From Bacilli bacterium (GTDB lineage Bacteria; Bacillota_I; Bacilli_A; RF39; UBA660): 52,373 nucleotides of DNA. The stretch's first letter is position 1; every line of letters starts with the position of its first letter. Position numbers and translations under genes: made by a program. Below are positions 44,121 through 52,372 of this stretch, one piece after another. The DNA is taken from NCBI GenBank assembly GCA_017941235.1, contig JAGAWU010000042.1, positions 1 through 52,373 on the forward strand. Direction: 5' to 3'. The notes beneath the pieces are model-generated. The model searched no databases and was not told the DNA's origin. It saw only the letters and a program-made list of their open reading frames with translations.

Positions 44121-44145
44121 AAAACTTCACATTTTGTGAAGTTTT
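44121..44145. terminator. Bidirectional terminator between convergent genes
   Basis: AAAACTTCAC (44121-44130) pairs with GTGAAGTTTT (44136-44145). T-rich tails exist on both strands (TTTTATTCT on plus, TTTTTTTATA on minus). The minus-strand stop codon (44146-44144) lies in the stem. Confidence 0.85.
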
Positions 44146-46423
44146 ATTCTGTTCTAAGAGCAATAACTGGATCTTTTTTAGATGCTATTCTTGAAGGAAT
44201 TAATCCACCAATTAGTGTTAATATTACACTAATTGTAATAAGTATTATTGCATGTTTTGGATTTAGTTTTGCAACATCTGGTAACTTAGATAAGTTTTCT
44301 ATTATGATGTTTGTTGGTATTATTAATAGTCGCGCTATTAATATTCCAAGCACTCCACTACATAATCCTATTATTAAAGTTTCAGCATTAAATACTCTAG
44401 TTATATCTTTTTTTCTTGCACCTAATGATCTTAATATACCAATTTCTTTTGTTCTTTCAAGTACAGATGTATAAGTTATAATTCCAACCATTATACTTGA
44501 TACAATTAATGATATAGAAGAGAAAGCAATTAATACAATTGTGATAGCATCCATTATATTTCCAGTAAGACTAGTCATTAATTCAGATTGATCAAGATAA
44601 AGGATTTTATCTTCTTTTGATTTTGATTTATTATATTTATCAAGTTCTTTTATTATTTTATCTTTTGATTCAAAGTCTTTTGGATAAATTTGAATTGCCT
44701 TAGGAATACTATTTCCGCCTAAGAAGGAAATCATATTTTCTTTATCTTCATCTTTTTCAAATTGTGTCATTGTTAATACATTGTAATTTTTATCACTTTG
44801 TACTTTTACTATTTCAGATTCTTTATTTTTGTCTATTATGTAATCCATTAATGATTTATTGTAGAAAATACCTGTACCAGACATTTCTCCGAACATATTA
44901 TCCTTTTTACCTCTTATTATTCCTTTGATTTTTACAGTAATATTATTTTCTTTATTATATAAATCATTTAAATCATTATTAATTGTGAAGAAACCATTAT
45001 TTTCATTGTAATAGTCATCGTTAAGAACAATTTTAAATTCTTTTCCTATAATGTCATCAAAATTTATTTCTTTTTTATCTTTATATCCTAATATTTCAAG
45101 TACTTTTTCATTAATTCTATTTTTTGAATCTACTAGTAAAAATAAATCTTCTTTATTAGTTGATTCACTTCCATAAATTATTTCAAAGTTATCAGTCATT
45201 ACAGTTGAACTAGTTCCATCTTTATTTGATGGTAGAGAAGAGAATAATTCTTTTTCAACAGCTTTAACCTCATCATTTTGTTTTGTAAATATATTTAAAC
45301 CTGTAATTCTTGTATAACTTAATCCACCAATTAAATCATTATCAATATTTTCTATTATATCTAAATATTCTTTTGTAATTTTATTTATATGAACATTTGC
45401 TTCCATTGTTTTTTGTGGATATATTTTTTTCTTATTTGAGTATTCTTCTAAATTGTCTTTTTCATTTGCCATATTTTTCATTGAATTTAAATCCATTGTT
45501 TGTTCACTTATAATTAATGGCATTTGCGCTAAAGTATCTTTTTCAAAATCATCTATTTTTAATTTAAATCCATTAGATAAAGATAATATTAGTGCAATAC
45601 CAATTATTCCTATTGATGATGCAAAAGATGTTATAAAAGTTCTACCTTTTTTTGTTTTTAAATTATTAAAAGATAAACTAATTGCACTTAGATAATTCAT
45701 AGAAGTTTTCTTTATTTTAAATTTATCATTTTTGTTTTCATCATCTTTTACAGGGGATGAATCAGATATTATTTCACCATCTTTAAATTCAATAATTCTG
45801 TTTGCATATTCCTTAGCTAAATCAGGGTTATGTGTTACCATTATTACTAATTTATCTTTAGCTACTTCTTTAATTAAATCCATTATTTGTTTACTTGTTT
45901 TTGTATCAAGCGCTCCAGTTGGTTCATCAGCTAAAATAATATCTGGATTATTTACTAAAGCTCTTGCTATAGCAACCCTTTGCATTTGACCACCTGAAAG
46001 TTGATTTGGTTTTTTATGAATATGATCTTTTAATCCAACTTTTTCAAGAGCATCAATTGACATTTTTCTTCTTCTTTTTTTACTATAACCACTTAATATT
46101 GTACTCATTTCTACATTTTCAAGAATACTAATATGACTTATTAGATTATAAGATTGAAAAATAAAACCAATACAATTATTACGATAGCTATCCCAATTAC
46201 TATCCTTAAATTTTTTAGTACTTTTACCATTTATAATTAAATCTCCAGAATCATATCTATCAAGTCCTCCAATTATATTAAGTAAAGTAGTTTTACCAGA
46301 ACCAGAAGGCCCTAGAATAGCAACAAATTCTTCAGTTCTAAATTTTACATCAACATCTTTTAGTGCTGTTTGTTTAAACGAACCAGTTTTGTAACTTTTT
46401 TTAATATTTTTTAATTCTAACAT
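44144..46423 (-). CDS. MacB-type ABC transporter, ATPase and FtsX-like permease in one chain
   Basis: The 759-residue protein begins with an ATPase domain (about 1-230): Walker A GPSGSGKTT (38-46), signature LSGGQ (142-146), Walker B IILADEPTG (162-170). One membrane helix follows near 262-285 (FASSIGIIGIALILSL), then a large outside domain of about 330 residues, and three helices at the C-terminus with LRSLGARKKDI in the FtsX region and GGLIPSRIASKKDPV at the end. This is the MacB/LolCDE/BceAB fold class, which moves lipids, peptides or antibiotics mechanically across the envelope. Substrate unknown. GGAGGAAAT precedes the ATG on the minus strand. It is one of only two minus-strand protein genes in the window. 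Confidence 0.9.
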   Translation of the reverse strand: MLELKNIKKSYKTGSFKQTALKDVDVKFRTEEFVAILGPSGSGKTTLLNIIGGLDRYDSGDLIINGKSTKKFKDSNWDSYRNNCIGFIFQSYNLISHISILENVEMSTILSGYSKKRRRKMSIDALEKVGLKDHIHKKPNQLSGGQMQRVAIARALVNNPDIILADEPTGALDTKTSKQIMDLIKEVAKDKLVIMVTHNPDLAKEYANRIIEFKDGEIISDSSPVKDDENKNDKFKIKKTSMNYLSAISLSFNNLKTKKGRTFITSFASSIGIIGIALILSLSNGFKLKIDDFEKDTLAQMPLIISEQTMDLNSMKNMANEKDNLEEYSNKKKIYPQKTMEANVHINKITKEYLDIIENIDNDLIGGLSYTRITGLNIFTKQNDEVKAVEKELFSSLPSNKDGTSSTVMTDNFEIIYGSESTNKEDLFLLVDSKNRINEKVLEILGYKDKKEINFDDIIGKEFKIVLNDDYYNENNGFFTINNDLNDLYNKENNITVKIKGIIRGKKDNMFGEMSGTGIFYNKSLMDYIIDKNKESEIVKVQSDKNYNVLTMTQFEKDEDKENMISFLGGNSIPKAIQIYPKDFESKDKIIKELDKYNKSKSKEDKILYLDQSELMTSLTGNIMDAITIVLIAFSSISLIVSSIMVGIITYTSVLERTKEIGILRSLGARKKDITRVFNAETLIIGLCSGVLGILIARLLIIPTNIIIENLSKLPDVAKLNPKHAIILITISVILTLIGGLIPSRIASKKDPVIALRTE

Positions 46424-46529
46424 ATTTCCTCCTTTATTATATTATTCTAAAAAAACTATAAAAAAACATTATATTTTTTCAGGCTGTTCATATTATATCA
46501 TTTTTATTAATCATATTACAATAATAACC

Positions 46530-46557
46530 TTGTTATGCTATACTGAAAGTGTATAAT
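46530..46557 (+). promoter_or_regulatory. Promoter, TTGTTA-16-TATAAT
   Basis: TTGTTA (46530-46535) and TATAAT (46552-46557) precede the glycosyltransferase gene. The intergenic region 46424-46529 should also hold the minus-strand promoter of the ABC gene, for which only -10-like TATAAT boxes are evident. Confidence 0.65.
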
Positions 46558-46578
46558 AATAGTAAAGTGGAGGTTAAT

Positions 46579-47436
46579 ATGATAGATTTAATAATTCCTA
46601 TATATAATTCGAGAAAAACATTACCATTGACACTTATGAGTATTAGCTTTCAAAGTATTAAAGATAAAATTAAAGTTTTTTTAATTGATGATTGTTCTAC
46701 TGATAGATATGAAGATATTATTAGTGATTTTATTAATAAATATGACCTTAATATTATTTATTATAGACTTGATAAAAATGCTGGACCAGCAGTTGCTAGA
46801 CAAAAAGGAATAGATATAAGTAATAGTGAATATATAATGTTTATAGATTCTGATGATTTATTTTATGATATAAATAGTGTTCAAGTACTTTATGAGAATA
46901 TTTTAAATGGTTATGATTATGTAGCTGGTTTTACATTTGATGAGAGATATGAAGTTTCTTTCTATAATGAAGGGGATTTACATAGTAAAATTTATAGAAG
47001 AAGTTTTTTAGATAAAAATAATATTAGGTTTAATACTACTAGATTTCATGAAGATAATTATTTTAATAATTTAGTACTTGTTTGTAATCCTAAAATGTAT
47101 ACTTTACCAGTACCAATTTATGTTTATGTGTATAATGAAGAATCTATTACTAGTAGTAGTTGGGAAAAAGAATTTGAAAGATTAGAAATACTTCTTTCAA
47201 ATATGAGAGAATTATTAGAGGAGTCTAAAAAAAGAAATTGTAATAGAGAGTTAGTACTTTTTTATACGGCTATTAAGATTAAGTATTTTAATAGAATATG
47301 GGATAGATTTACAGAAAATCAAAAAGATACTTTTAAGAAATGGTTAAAAAAGTATAATTTAGAACTTGAAAAGTATTTGAATAGAACTGATTATGATGAA
47401 GTGATAAAAGAAATTTGTGATACTTATAAATATTAA
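46579..47436 (+). CDS. Family 2 (GT-A) glycosyltransferase
   Basis: The 285-residue cytoplasmic protein has the GT2 nucleotide-sugar fold: LIIPIYNSRKTLPLTLMSI at the start, VFLIDDCSTD, NAGPAVARQKGI and the metal-binding FIDSDDLF at about 93-100, with an acceptor-side segment FHEDNYFNNL. Such enzymes elongate wall or capsule polysaccharides or glycosylate lipids; donor and acceptor cannot be told. ATG 46579 has GTGGAGG ahead; the GTG at 46549 overlaps the -10 box. Single-gene unit, with the stop codon at the base of the terminator stem. Confidence 0.9.
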   Translation: MIDLIIPIYNSRKTLPLTLMSISFQSIKDKIKVFLIDDCSTDRYEDIISDFINKYDLNIIYYRLDKNAGPAVARQKGIDISNSEYIMFIDSDDLFYDINSVQVLYENILNGYDYVAGFTFDERYEVSFYNEGDLHSKIYRRSFLDKNNIRFNTTRFHEDNYFNNLVLVCNPKMYTLPVPIYVYVYNEESITSSSWEKEFERLEILLSNMRELLEESKKRNCNRELVLFYTAIKIKYFNRIWDRFTENQKDTFKKWLKKYNLELEKYLNRTDYDEVIKEICDTYKY

Positions 47437-47462
47437 GAAAGAATAAAGTTCTTTCTTTTTTT
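47435..47462 (+). terminator. Intrinsic terminator touching the stop codon
   Basis: AAGAAAGAA (47435-47443) pairs with TTCTTTCTT (47449-47457), then a T run. Confidence 0.85.
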
Positions 47463-47487
47463 GCATATAGATTTAATAGGTGATTAT

Positions 47488-49392
47488 ATGTTTAATAGAA
47501 AAATAGATGGTAGGATGAAAGTATTATTACTTATTTTTTCATTTTTACTTACTTTAGTTGTTGTTAGAATTTTTTATGTTCAAATGTTTGAATATGATAA
47601 ACTCTTTTCTTTAGCAAATGATTTATGGAGTCGTGATTTGCCTATAGAAGCTGATAGGGGACTTATTTTAGATAGGAATGGTGTTGTACTTGCTGATAAT
47701 TTAACAACTACTTCTTTAGTTATTATTCCTAATCAAATAAAGAATAAAAAAGAAGTTGCTGAAAAGATTTCTAAAATACTTAATATTAGTTATGAAGATA
47801 TGTATAAGCATGTTGATAAGAAAACTTCTATTGAAAGAGTTCATCCTGAGGGAAGAAGGTTAAGCTATGAAGTTGCTGGTAAAATAGCTGAATTAAAATT
47901 AGATGGAGTTTATTTAGTTAAAGAGTCTAAAAGGAATTATCCCTATGGTAATTTGCTTTCTCATACATTGGGCTATGTAGGTATTGATAATCAAGGACTT
48001 TCTGGACTTGAACTTCAATATGATAAGTATTTAACTGGAGAAAGTGGAGCAATTAAATATTTCTCTGATGCAAAGGGTAATAAGCTTGAGCTTTCTGATG
48101 TGTATTTAGAACCTCAAAGTGGTATGAATATAGAACTTACTATTGATATTAATATACAAAAGTCTTTAGAGAGGGAACTTGATAATATAGTTTCTATGTT
48201 TTCTCCGGATATGGCACTTGCTATTGTTATGGATCCTAATACTGGGGAAGTATTAGGAATGGCATCTAGGCCAGATTTTAATCCTAATAGTTATAAAAAT
48301 TATACAACTGAAGTATTAAGTCGTAATCTCCCTATTTGGGCTACGTATGAGCCGGGAAGTACTCAGAAAATTATAACAACGGCAGCTTCTGTTAACGAGG
48401 GTGTTGTTGATCTTGATAAAGATACTTTTTATGATGGTGGAAGTGTAAAAGTAGATACTTCTGTTATAAAGTGTTGGAAAGCTGGTGGACATGGTCATCA
48501 AACTTTTATGGAGGTGCTTCAGAACTCTTGCAACCCAGGGTTTGTAAAACTTGGACAATTGCTTGGAAAGGATAGGTTGTTTTCATATTTAGATAAGTTC
48601 GGTTTTGGTGATAGAACAGGGATAGATTTGAGTGGGGAGGGTACTGGTATAATTTTTCCTCTTTCTAGAGTTGGTAATGTTGAGCTTGCTACTACTGCAT
48701 TCGGACAGGGAATATCTGTTACTCCTATACAACAAGTAACTGCTGTTTCTGCAGTGGTTAATGGTGGTAAACTATATAAGCCTTATGTAGTTAAAAATAT
48801 TTTAGAGAAAGAAACTTCTAATATAATTGAAAAGAGGGAACCTAAATTAATTAGAAAAGTAATTAGTGAGGATACTTCTAAAACTATGAGAAGGGCACTT
48901 GAAAATGTAGTTAGTAAGGGTGGAGGAAAAGCTGCTTATATAGATGGTTATAGGATAGGTGGAAAAACTGGTACGGCTCAAAAGGTAGAAAATGGGGTTT
49001 ATCTAGTTAATAATTATATTATGTCATTTATGGCAGTAGTTCCAGCTAATAAACCTCAGGCTGTTTTATATTTAGCTATTGATAATCCTAAACATACGGC
49101 TATGCTTTCTAGTTATACTACAACTCCTATTGCTAGAAGGATACTACTTGATATAATTGATGCCTTAGGCATAGAAAAACAACCTAATCAAATAGAAAAG
49201 GAATTGGAATGGAATGACAAAGTTTTATATGAAGTACCTAATGTTGTTGGGATGACTAAAGAAGAAGCTACGAAGCTTTTAAATAACTTTACAGTAGAAT
49301 ATTCTGGTAGTGGTGATAAGGTTGTTAGTCAGTCTCCTACTGGTGGCACTAGAATAGAAGAAAAAGGAATTGTTAGATTATTGTTACAATAA
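47488..49392 (+). CDS. Class B penicillin-binding protein (SpoVD/FtsI type) with PASTA domain
   Basis: This septal or elongation transpeptidase cross-links peptidoglycan outside the membrane. The 634-residue protein has a short cytoplasmic start, a membrane helix (about 11-31), the dimerisation domain (EADRGLILDRNGVVLA), and the transpeptidase domain. Active-site motifs are STQK (Ser291, Lys294), SCN (347-349) and KTGTAQ (493-498); the common form YEPGSTFK here reads YEPGSTQK. Residues about 577-634 are one PASTA domain (YEVPNVVGMTKEEATKLL). ATG 47488 follows AATAGGTGAT; the TTG at 47461 lies in the preceding T tract. mraY two genes downstream keeps the mra/dcw cluster context, but murE, murD and ftsL are not present here. 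Confidence 0.93.
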   Translation: MFNRKIDGRMKVLLLIFSFLLTLVVVRIFYVQMFEYDKLFSLANDLWSRDLPIEADRGLILDRNGVVLADNLTTTSLVIIPNQIKNKKEVAEKISKILNISYEDMYKHVDKKTSIERVHPEGRRLSYEVAGKIAELKLDGVYLVKESKRNYPYGNLLSHTLGYVGIDNQGLSGLELQYDKYLTGESGAIKYFSDAKGNKLELSDVYLEPQSGMNIELTIDINIQKSLERELDNIVSMFSPDMALAIVMDPNTGEVLGMASRPDFNPNSYKNYTTEVLSRNLPIWATYEPGSTQKIITTAASVNEGVVDLDKDTFYDGGSVKVDTSVIKCWKAGGHGHQTFMEVLQNSCNPGFVKLGQLLGKDRLFSYLDKFGFGDRTGIDLSGEGTGIIFPLSRVGNVELATTAFGQGISVTPIQQVTAVSAVVNGGKLYKPYVVKNILEKETSNIIEKREPKLIRKVISEDTSKTMRRALENVVSKGGGKAAYIDGYRIGGKTGTAQKVENGVYLVNNYIMSFMAVVPANKPQAVLYLAIDNPKHTAMLSSYTTTPIARRILLDIIDALGIEKQPNQIEKELEWNDKVLYEVPNVVGMTKEEATKLLNNFTVEYSGSGDKVVSQSPTGGTRIEEKGIVRLLLQ

Positions 49393-49407
49393 AAAAATAT
49401 AAAAATA

Positions 49408-49439
49408 TTGACATTAATCTTAAAAAATGACATTATAAT
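49408..49439 (+). promoter_or_regulatory. Candidate promoter with TTGACA and TATAAT
   Basis: A perfect TTGACA (49408-49413) is followed by TATAAT (49434-49439) at 20 bases; at 17 bases the -10 would read CATTAT. One of these pairings likely drives the small camelysin-like gene. Confidence 0.5.
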
Positions 49440-49462
49440 TATAGGAAGATGAGGTGGCTAAT

Positions 49463-49963
49463 ATGAAGAGTCCTAAGAATTTTTTAATTGTTTCACTTAC
49501 TATAATTTTATTATGTTCAACAACTGTATTTTTAGCAGTACTTAATCCTAGTGATTTATCGGTTAGTGCTATTAATAGTAGTAGTGAAAAAGCTAAATGG
49601 AGTGTAAAGGTAGATAGTGTAAAAGTAGCAGATGTTACTGGAACAGTTGTTAATGATAGTCCTATTTATACTGATACTTCTTGTAAATTTTCACATACTT
49701 TTAATAAATATGGTGATTCAATTACTTATAAAGTAAAAATTAAAAATGATGGAACATTTGATGCTATATTAGATTCGAGTTCATTCATTGCTTTAGATGA
49801 TTATAAAAATGATGTTAGAGTTAATTTTGAAGAACCAGTTCAAATATTAAAAAGTGGAGAAGAAAAAGAGTTTACTGTTAGTTTTACTTATGTTAACTCT
49901 GCTAATGTAATACCAATTAAAAATGTTTCAAAAATAGTTGTAGCTTATAAACAATATAATTAA
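49463..49963 (+). CDS. Stand-alone camelysin/TasA-like secreted protein
   Basis: The 166-residue protein has a signal segment (about 8-28, FLIVSLTIILLCSTTVFLAVL) and a single beta-sandwich module (AKWSVKVDSVKV, FNKYGDSITYKVKIKNDGTFDAILDSS, KSGEEKEFTVSFTYV). This is the same module that forms the N-terminal head of the proteins at 10632, 17940 and 36359, here without any passenger domain. TasA and camelysin are fibre- or surface-associated proteins usually processed by SipW; no sipW is in the window. ATG 49463 has GAGGTGG ahead. It is inserted between the PBP and mraY with its own promoter and terminator. Confidence 0.7.
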   Translation: MKSPKNFLIVSLTIILLCSTTVFLAVLNPSDLSVSAINSSSEKAKWSVKVDSVKVADVTGTVVNDSPIYTDTSCKFSHTFNKYGDSITYKVKIKNDGTFDAILDSSSFIALDDYKNDVRVNFEEPVQILKSGEEKEFTVSFTYVNSANVIPIKNVSKIVVAYKQYN

Positions 49964-49970
49964 TTATAGA

Positions 49971-50012
49971 AATAAATAGAACTAGTTTTTGTTTTGGTTC
50001 TATTTATTTAAT
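49971..50012 (+). terminator. Strong hairpin, probable terminator
   Basis: AATAAATAGAAC (49971-49982) pairs perfectly with GTTCTATTTATT (49997-50008). The tail (TAATTTG) is a weak T tract. Confidence 0.6.
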
Positions 50013-50081
50013 TTGTAAATAAAATATTTATGTAAAGTTTTGTATAATGTTTTTACTACATAACATTTGGTTTAAAATTTA

Positions 50082-50090
50082 TGTTATAAT
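50082..50090 (+). promoter_or_regulatory. Extended -10 promoter of mraY, TGTTATAAT
   Basis: TGT directly precedes TATAAT (50085-50090), 26 bases before the mraY ATG. No good -35 at standard spacing. Confidence 0.6.
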
Positions 50091-50116
50091 ATTTCGATGA
50101 ATGGAGAGAAAAAAGT

Positions 50117-51097
50117 ATGCTATTGTTAACAAAATCAATTTTTGCCATTATGATTGGATTTTTGGCAGCTACATTTATAGGATTAGTATTAATTCCACAA
50201 TTAAAAAAATTAAAAGCGGGTCAACATGTTAGTATTTTTATGGCTGAAGCACATAAAAGTAAAGAAGGTACTCCAACAATGGGAGGTTTTATCTTTATAA
50301 TAGCTACAACTATTACAATTGTTGCACTTCTTGTTACTAAAAAAATAGATTATACATCTAATTTATTGATAGTTCTTTTAACTTTTATTGGTTTTGGTCT
50401 TATTGGATTTTTAGATGATTTTTTATCATTAAAGAAAAAAGGAAATGAAGGATTAACTACTTATCAAAAGTTATTTATGCAAGTTATTATTTCTGTGGCC
50501 TTTTTCTATATTTATATGAAGAATGGAGGACAAACTGCTTTTACTGTAGGAACACTTCATATTGATTTAGAATTGGGATGGCTTTATGGATTGTTTATTT
50601 TATTTGTACTTGTTGCTGCTAGTAATGCAGTAAATTTAACAGATGGTTTGGATGGACTTGCTGGAGGACTTTCAACAATAGCATTTGTTGCTTTTGCACT
50701 TATTTCTCTTGTTGTTGGTTATGAAGAAATCGGAATTTTTTCACTTGTGTTATGTGGAAGTATTGCTGGATTCTTAGTATATAATGCTTATCCTGCTAAA
50801 GTAATAATGGGTGATACAGGTAGTTTAGCACTTGGTGGTGCTATGGGAGCTATTGCTATTATTACACATAGGGAACTTACTTTAATAGTTGTTGCTGGAG
50901 TATTTATAATTGAAACTCTTTCTGTTATAATTCAAACAATTTCAGTTGTTTTCTTTAGAAAAAAAGTATTTTTAATGACTCCTATTCATCATCATTTCGA
51001 AAAATTGGGATGGAGAGAACAAGATATAGTTAAAATGTTTTGGATAGTAGGATTAATTCTTGCGATGGGTGGAATTATCTTTGGAGTATGGTTATGA
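50117..51097 (+). CDS. mraY: Phospho-N-acetylmuramoyl-pentapeptide transferase MraY
   Basis: MraY moves phospho-MurNAc-pentapeptide from UDP to undecaprenyl phosphate, making lipid I. The 326-residue polytopic protein has the cytoplasmic loop HKSKEGTPTMGG, the aspartate pair GFLDDFL, NAVNLTDGLDGLAGG, the third catalytic aspartate in MGDTGSLALGG, and the MTPIHHHFEKLGWRE histidine motif. Length is normal. GGAGAG precedes ATG 50117. Its stop overlaps the next gene (ATGA). This shows that the organism makes peptidoglycan. Confidence 0.97.
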   Translation: MLLLTKSIFAIMIGFLAATFIGLVLIPQLKKLKAGQHVSIFMAEAHKSKEGTPTMGGFIFIIATTITIVALLVTKKIDYTSNLLIVLLTFIGFGLIGFLDDFLSLKKKGNEGLTTYQKLFMQVIISVAFFYIYMKNGGQTAFTVGTLHIDLELGWLYGLFILFVLVAASNAVNLTDGLDGLAGGLSTIAFVAFALISLVVGYEEIGIFSLVLCGSIAGFLVYNAYPAKVIMGDTGSLALGGAMGAIAIITHRELTLIVVAGVFIIETLSVIIQTISVVFFRKKVFLMTPIHHHFEKLGWREQDIVKMFWIVGLILAMGGIIFGVWL

Positions 51098-51813
51098 TAG
51101 CTGGAATTGTTTTAGTTATTTCAATTATTGTATTAATACTATTAGTTTTAATACTTTTCCTAGTTGCTTATAGAAAAATAAGAAAATTTTTAAGAGAAAA
51201 TTTTGATTGTAATACTATAAGTGAAGCATTTCAAAAATCTAAATTAGAGTTAGAACAAACACCTAAGTCTTTTTCAAGTATGGAGCCTGTTCTTCTTAAT
51301 CAATTAAAAAGAGATTTTCCTGAAGTTAATTTAAGTCAATTAAAAAGTAAAAGTGAGAGTTGTATATTAGATTTATTTTCTTCTGTAGAAAGAAAAAATA
51401 CTTCTAATTTAAATAAGTATTCTGATAAAATTCTTAATTATGCATTAAAAATGATTGAAGATTCAAAAGGAAAAGAAACTTCTTATGATAGTATTAAATT
51501 TCATAAGACTGCACTTACTAATTATAAACATGATGATGTATGTGGAACTGTGACTATTACTTCGTCACTTGAATATATTTATAAAATAGGAAATAGTACT
51601 CCTAAAAAAGTGCAGGATAGAATTAAGGTTGATATAGTATATGTACTTGATAGGGATAAGTATGGAGAATATACAAAATCAGTTGGAGTTAATTGCCCAA
51701 ATTGTGGTGCTGCTGTAAGTAAGATAGGTGCTAAAAAGTGTTCTTATTGTGGAACTGCTTTGGGTATACTTACTGAGAATGCTTGGTTCGTAGATAATTT
51801 AAAACAATATTAG
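51094..51813 (+). CDS. Membrane protein with Tim44-like domain and zinc ribbon
   Basis: The 239-residue protein has an N-terminal membrane helix (about 3-28), a basic linker, a domain of about 150 residues that resembles Tim44/Mba1-like folds in layout (SSMEPVLLNQLKRDFPEVNLSQLKS), and a C-terminal zinc ribbon CPNCGAAVSKIGAKKCSYCG with four metal cysteines. The family has no defined role that I know of. ATG 51094 is best spaced from TTGGAG (51081-51086) and overlaps the mraY stop, so production is coupled to MraY; a wall-related role is inferred. The stop codon touches the terminator stem. Confidence 0.65.
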   Translation: MIAGIVLVISIIVLILLVLILFLVAYRKIRKFLRENFDCNTISEAFQKSKLELEQTPKSFSSMEPVLLNQLKRDFPEVNLSQLKSKSESCILDLFSSVERKNTSNLNKYSDKILNYALKMIEDSKGKETSYDSIKFHKTALTNYKHDDVCGTVTITSSLEYIYKIGNSTPKKVQDRIKVDIVYVLDRDKYGEYTKSVGVNCPNCGAAVSKIGAKKCSYCGTALGILTENAWFVDNLKQY

Positions 51814-51835
51814 ATATCGATTGATATCTTTTTTT
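51812..51835 (+). terminator. Intrinsic terminator
   Basis: AGATATC (51812-51818) pairs with GATATCT (51823-51829), then seven T. It begins inside the stop codon. Confidence 0.8.
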
Positions 51836-51854
51836 ATATTTGTATTTAACCATA

Positions 51855-51889
51855 AAAATAACATCTCAAGAAAAATGAGATGTTATTTT
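51855..51889. terminator. Terminator for the right-edge minus-strand gene, probably bidirectional
   Basis: AAAATAACATCTCA (51855-51868) pairs perfectly with TGAGATGTTATTTT (51876-51889), a 14-bp stem with T-rich flanks on both strands. Confidence 0.8.
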
Positions 51890-51913
51890 ATATTAGTAAA
51901 ATTAGTAATTTTT

Positions 51914-52372
51914 TTAGTTGCTTTTTAAACTGAAACTTTCTGGAATATCTAAGTAGTCTGTTATTTTTACACCATTTAATTCTTTTGGACCCTCTAAGGC
52001 AATATAGTGTACTTTTCCATCTTCTGCTTCAAACCAGTATGTGACCAAATATGTTGAATCTGATGGATAATACATATATACTTGATAAGCAGTATATTTT
52101 TTATCTTTTCCAATTGTTACTGTTGCTCCTGTTACATCAGTAACGTCACTAGAATTCTTTTTGTTATACATATAATTTGATGCATATTGTTTTGCAGAAT
52201 ATTGATTATCTAAAATATTTAAAGTAATAATATAAGTATTTGCATAAGAATATTGTAATGAATTATTTCCGTCTACATCATAGAATTTATACCAATTATT
52301 TGGGATGCTTATATATCCATATTTTTCATCACCAACAACTTTTGTGTTACTATTACTACTACTATTATTATT
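51914..52372 (-). CDS. C-terminal part of a probable exported or lipid-anchored protein (5' truncated)
   Basis: The frame stays open from the stop at 51916-51914 to the window edge, giving about 152 residues; the internal Met at 52171 is not a convincing start because the coding sequence continues upstream without a stop. The visible part begins with an Asn/Ser linker (NNNSSSNSN), then VGDEKYGYISIPNNWYKF and a compact alpha/beta domain ending ITDYLDIPESFSLKSN. Low-complexity Asn/Ser linkers like this commonly join a lipobox or membrane anchor to an outside domain. GYISIPNNW and the final IPESFSL frame suggest a PsbP- or LpqN-like fold; that is a guess. Confidence 0.65.
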   Translation of the reverse strand, partial: NNNSSSNSNTKVVGDEKYGYISIPNNWYKFYDVDGNNSLQYSYANTYIITLNILDNQYSAKQYASNYMYNKKNSSDVTDVTGATVTIGKDKKYTAYQVYMYYPSDSTYLVTYWFEAEDGKVHYIALEGPKELNGVKITDYLDIPESFSLKSN

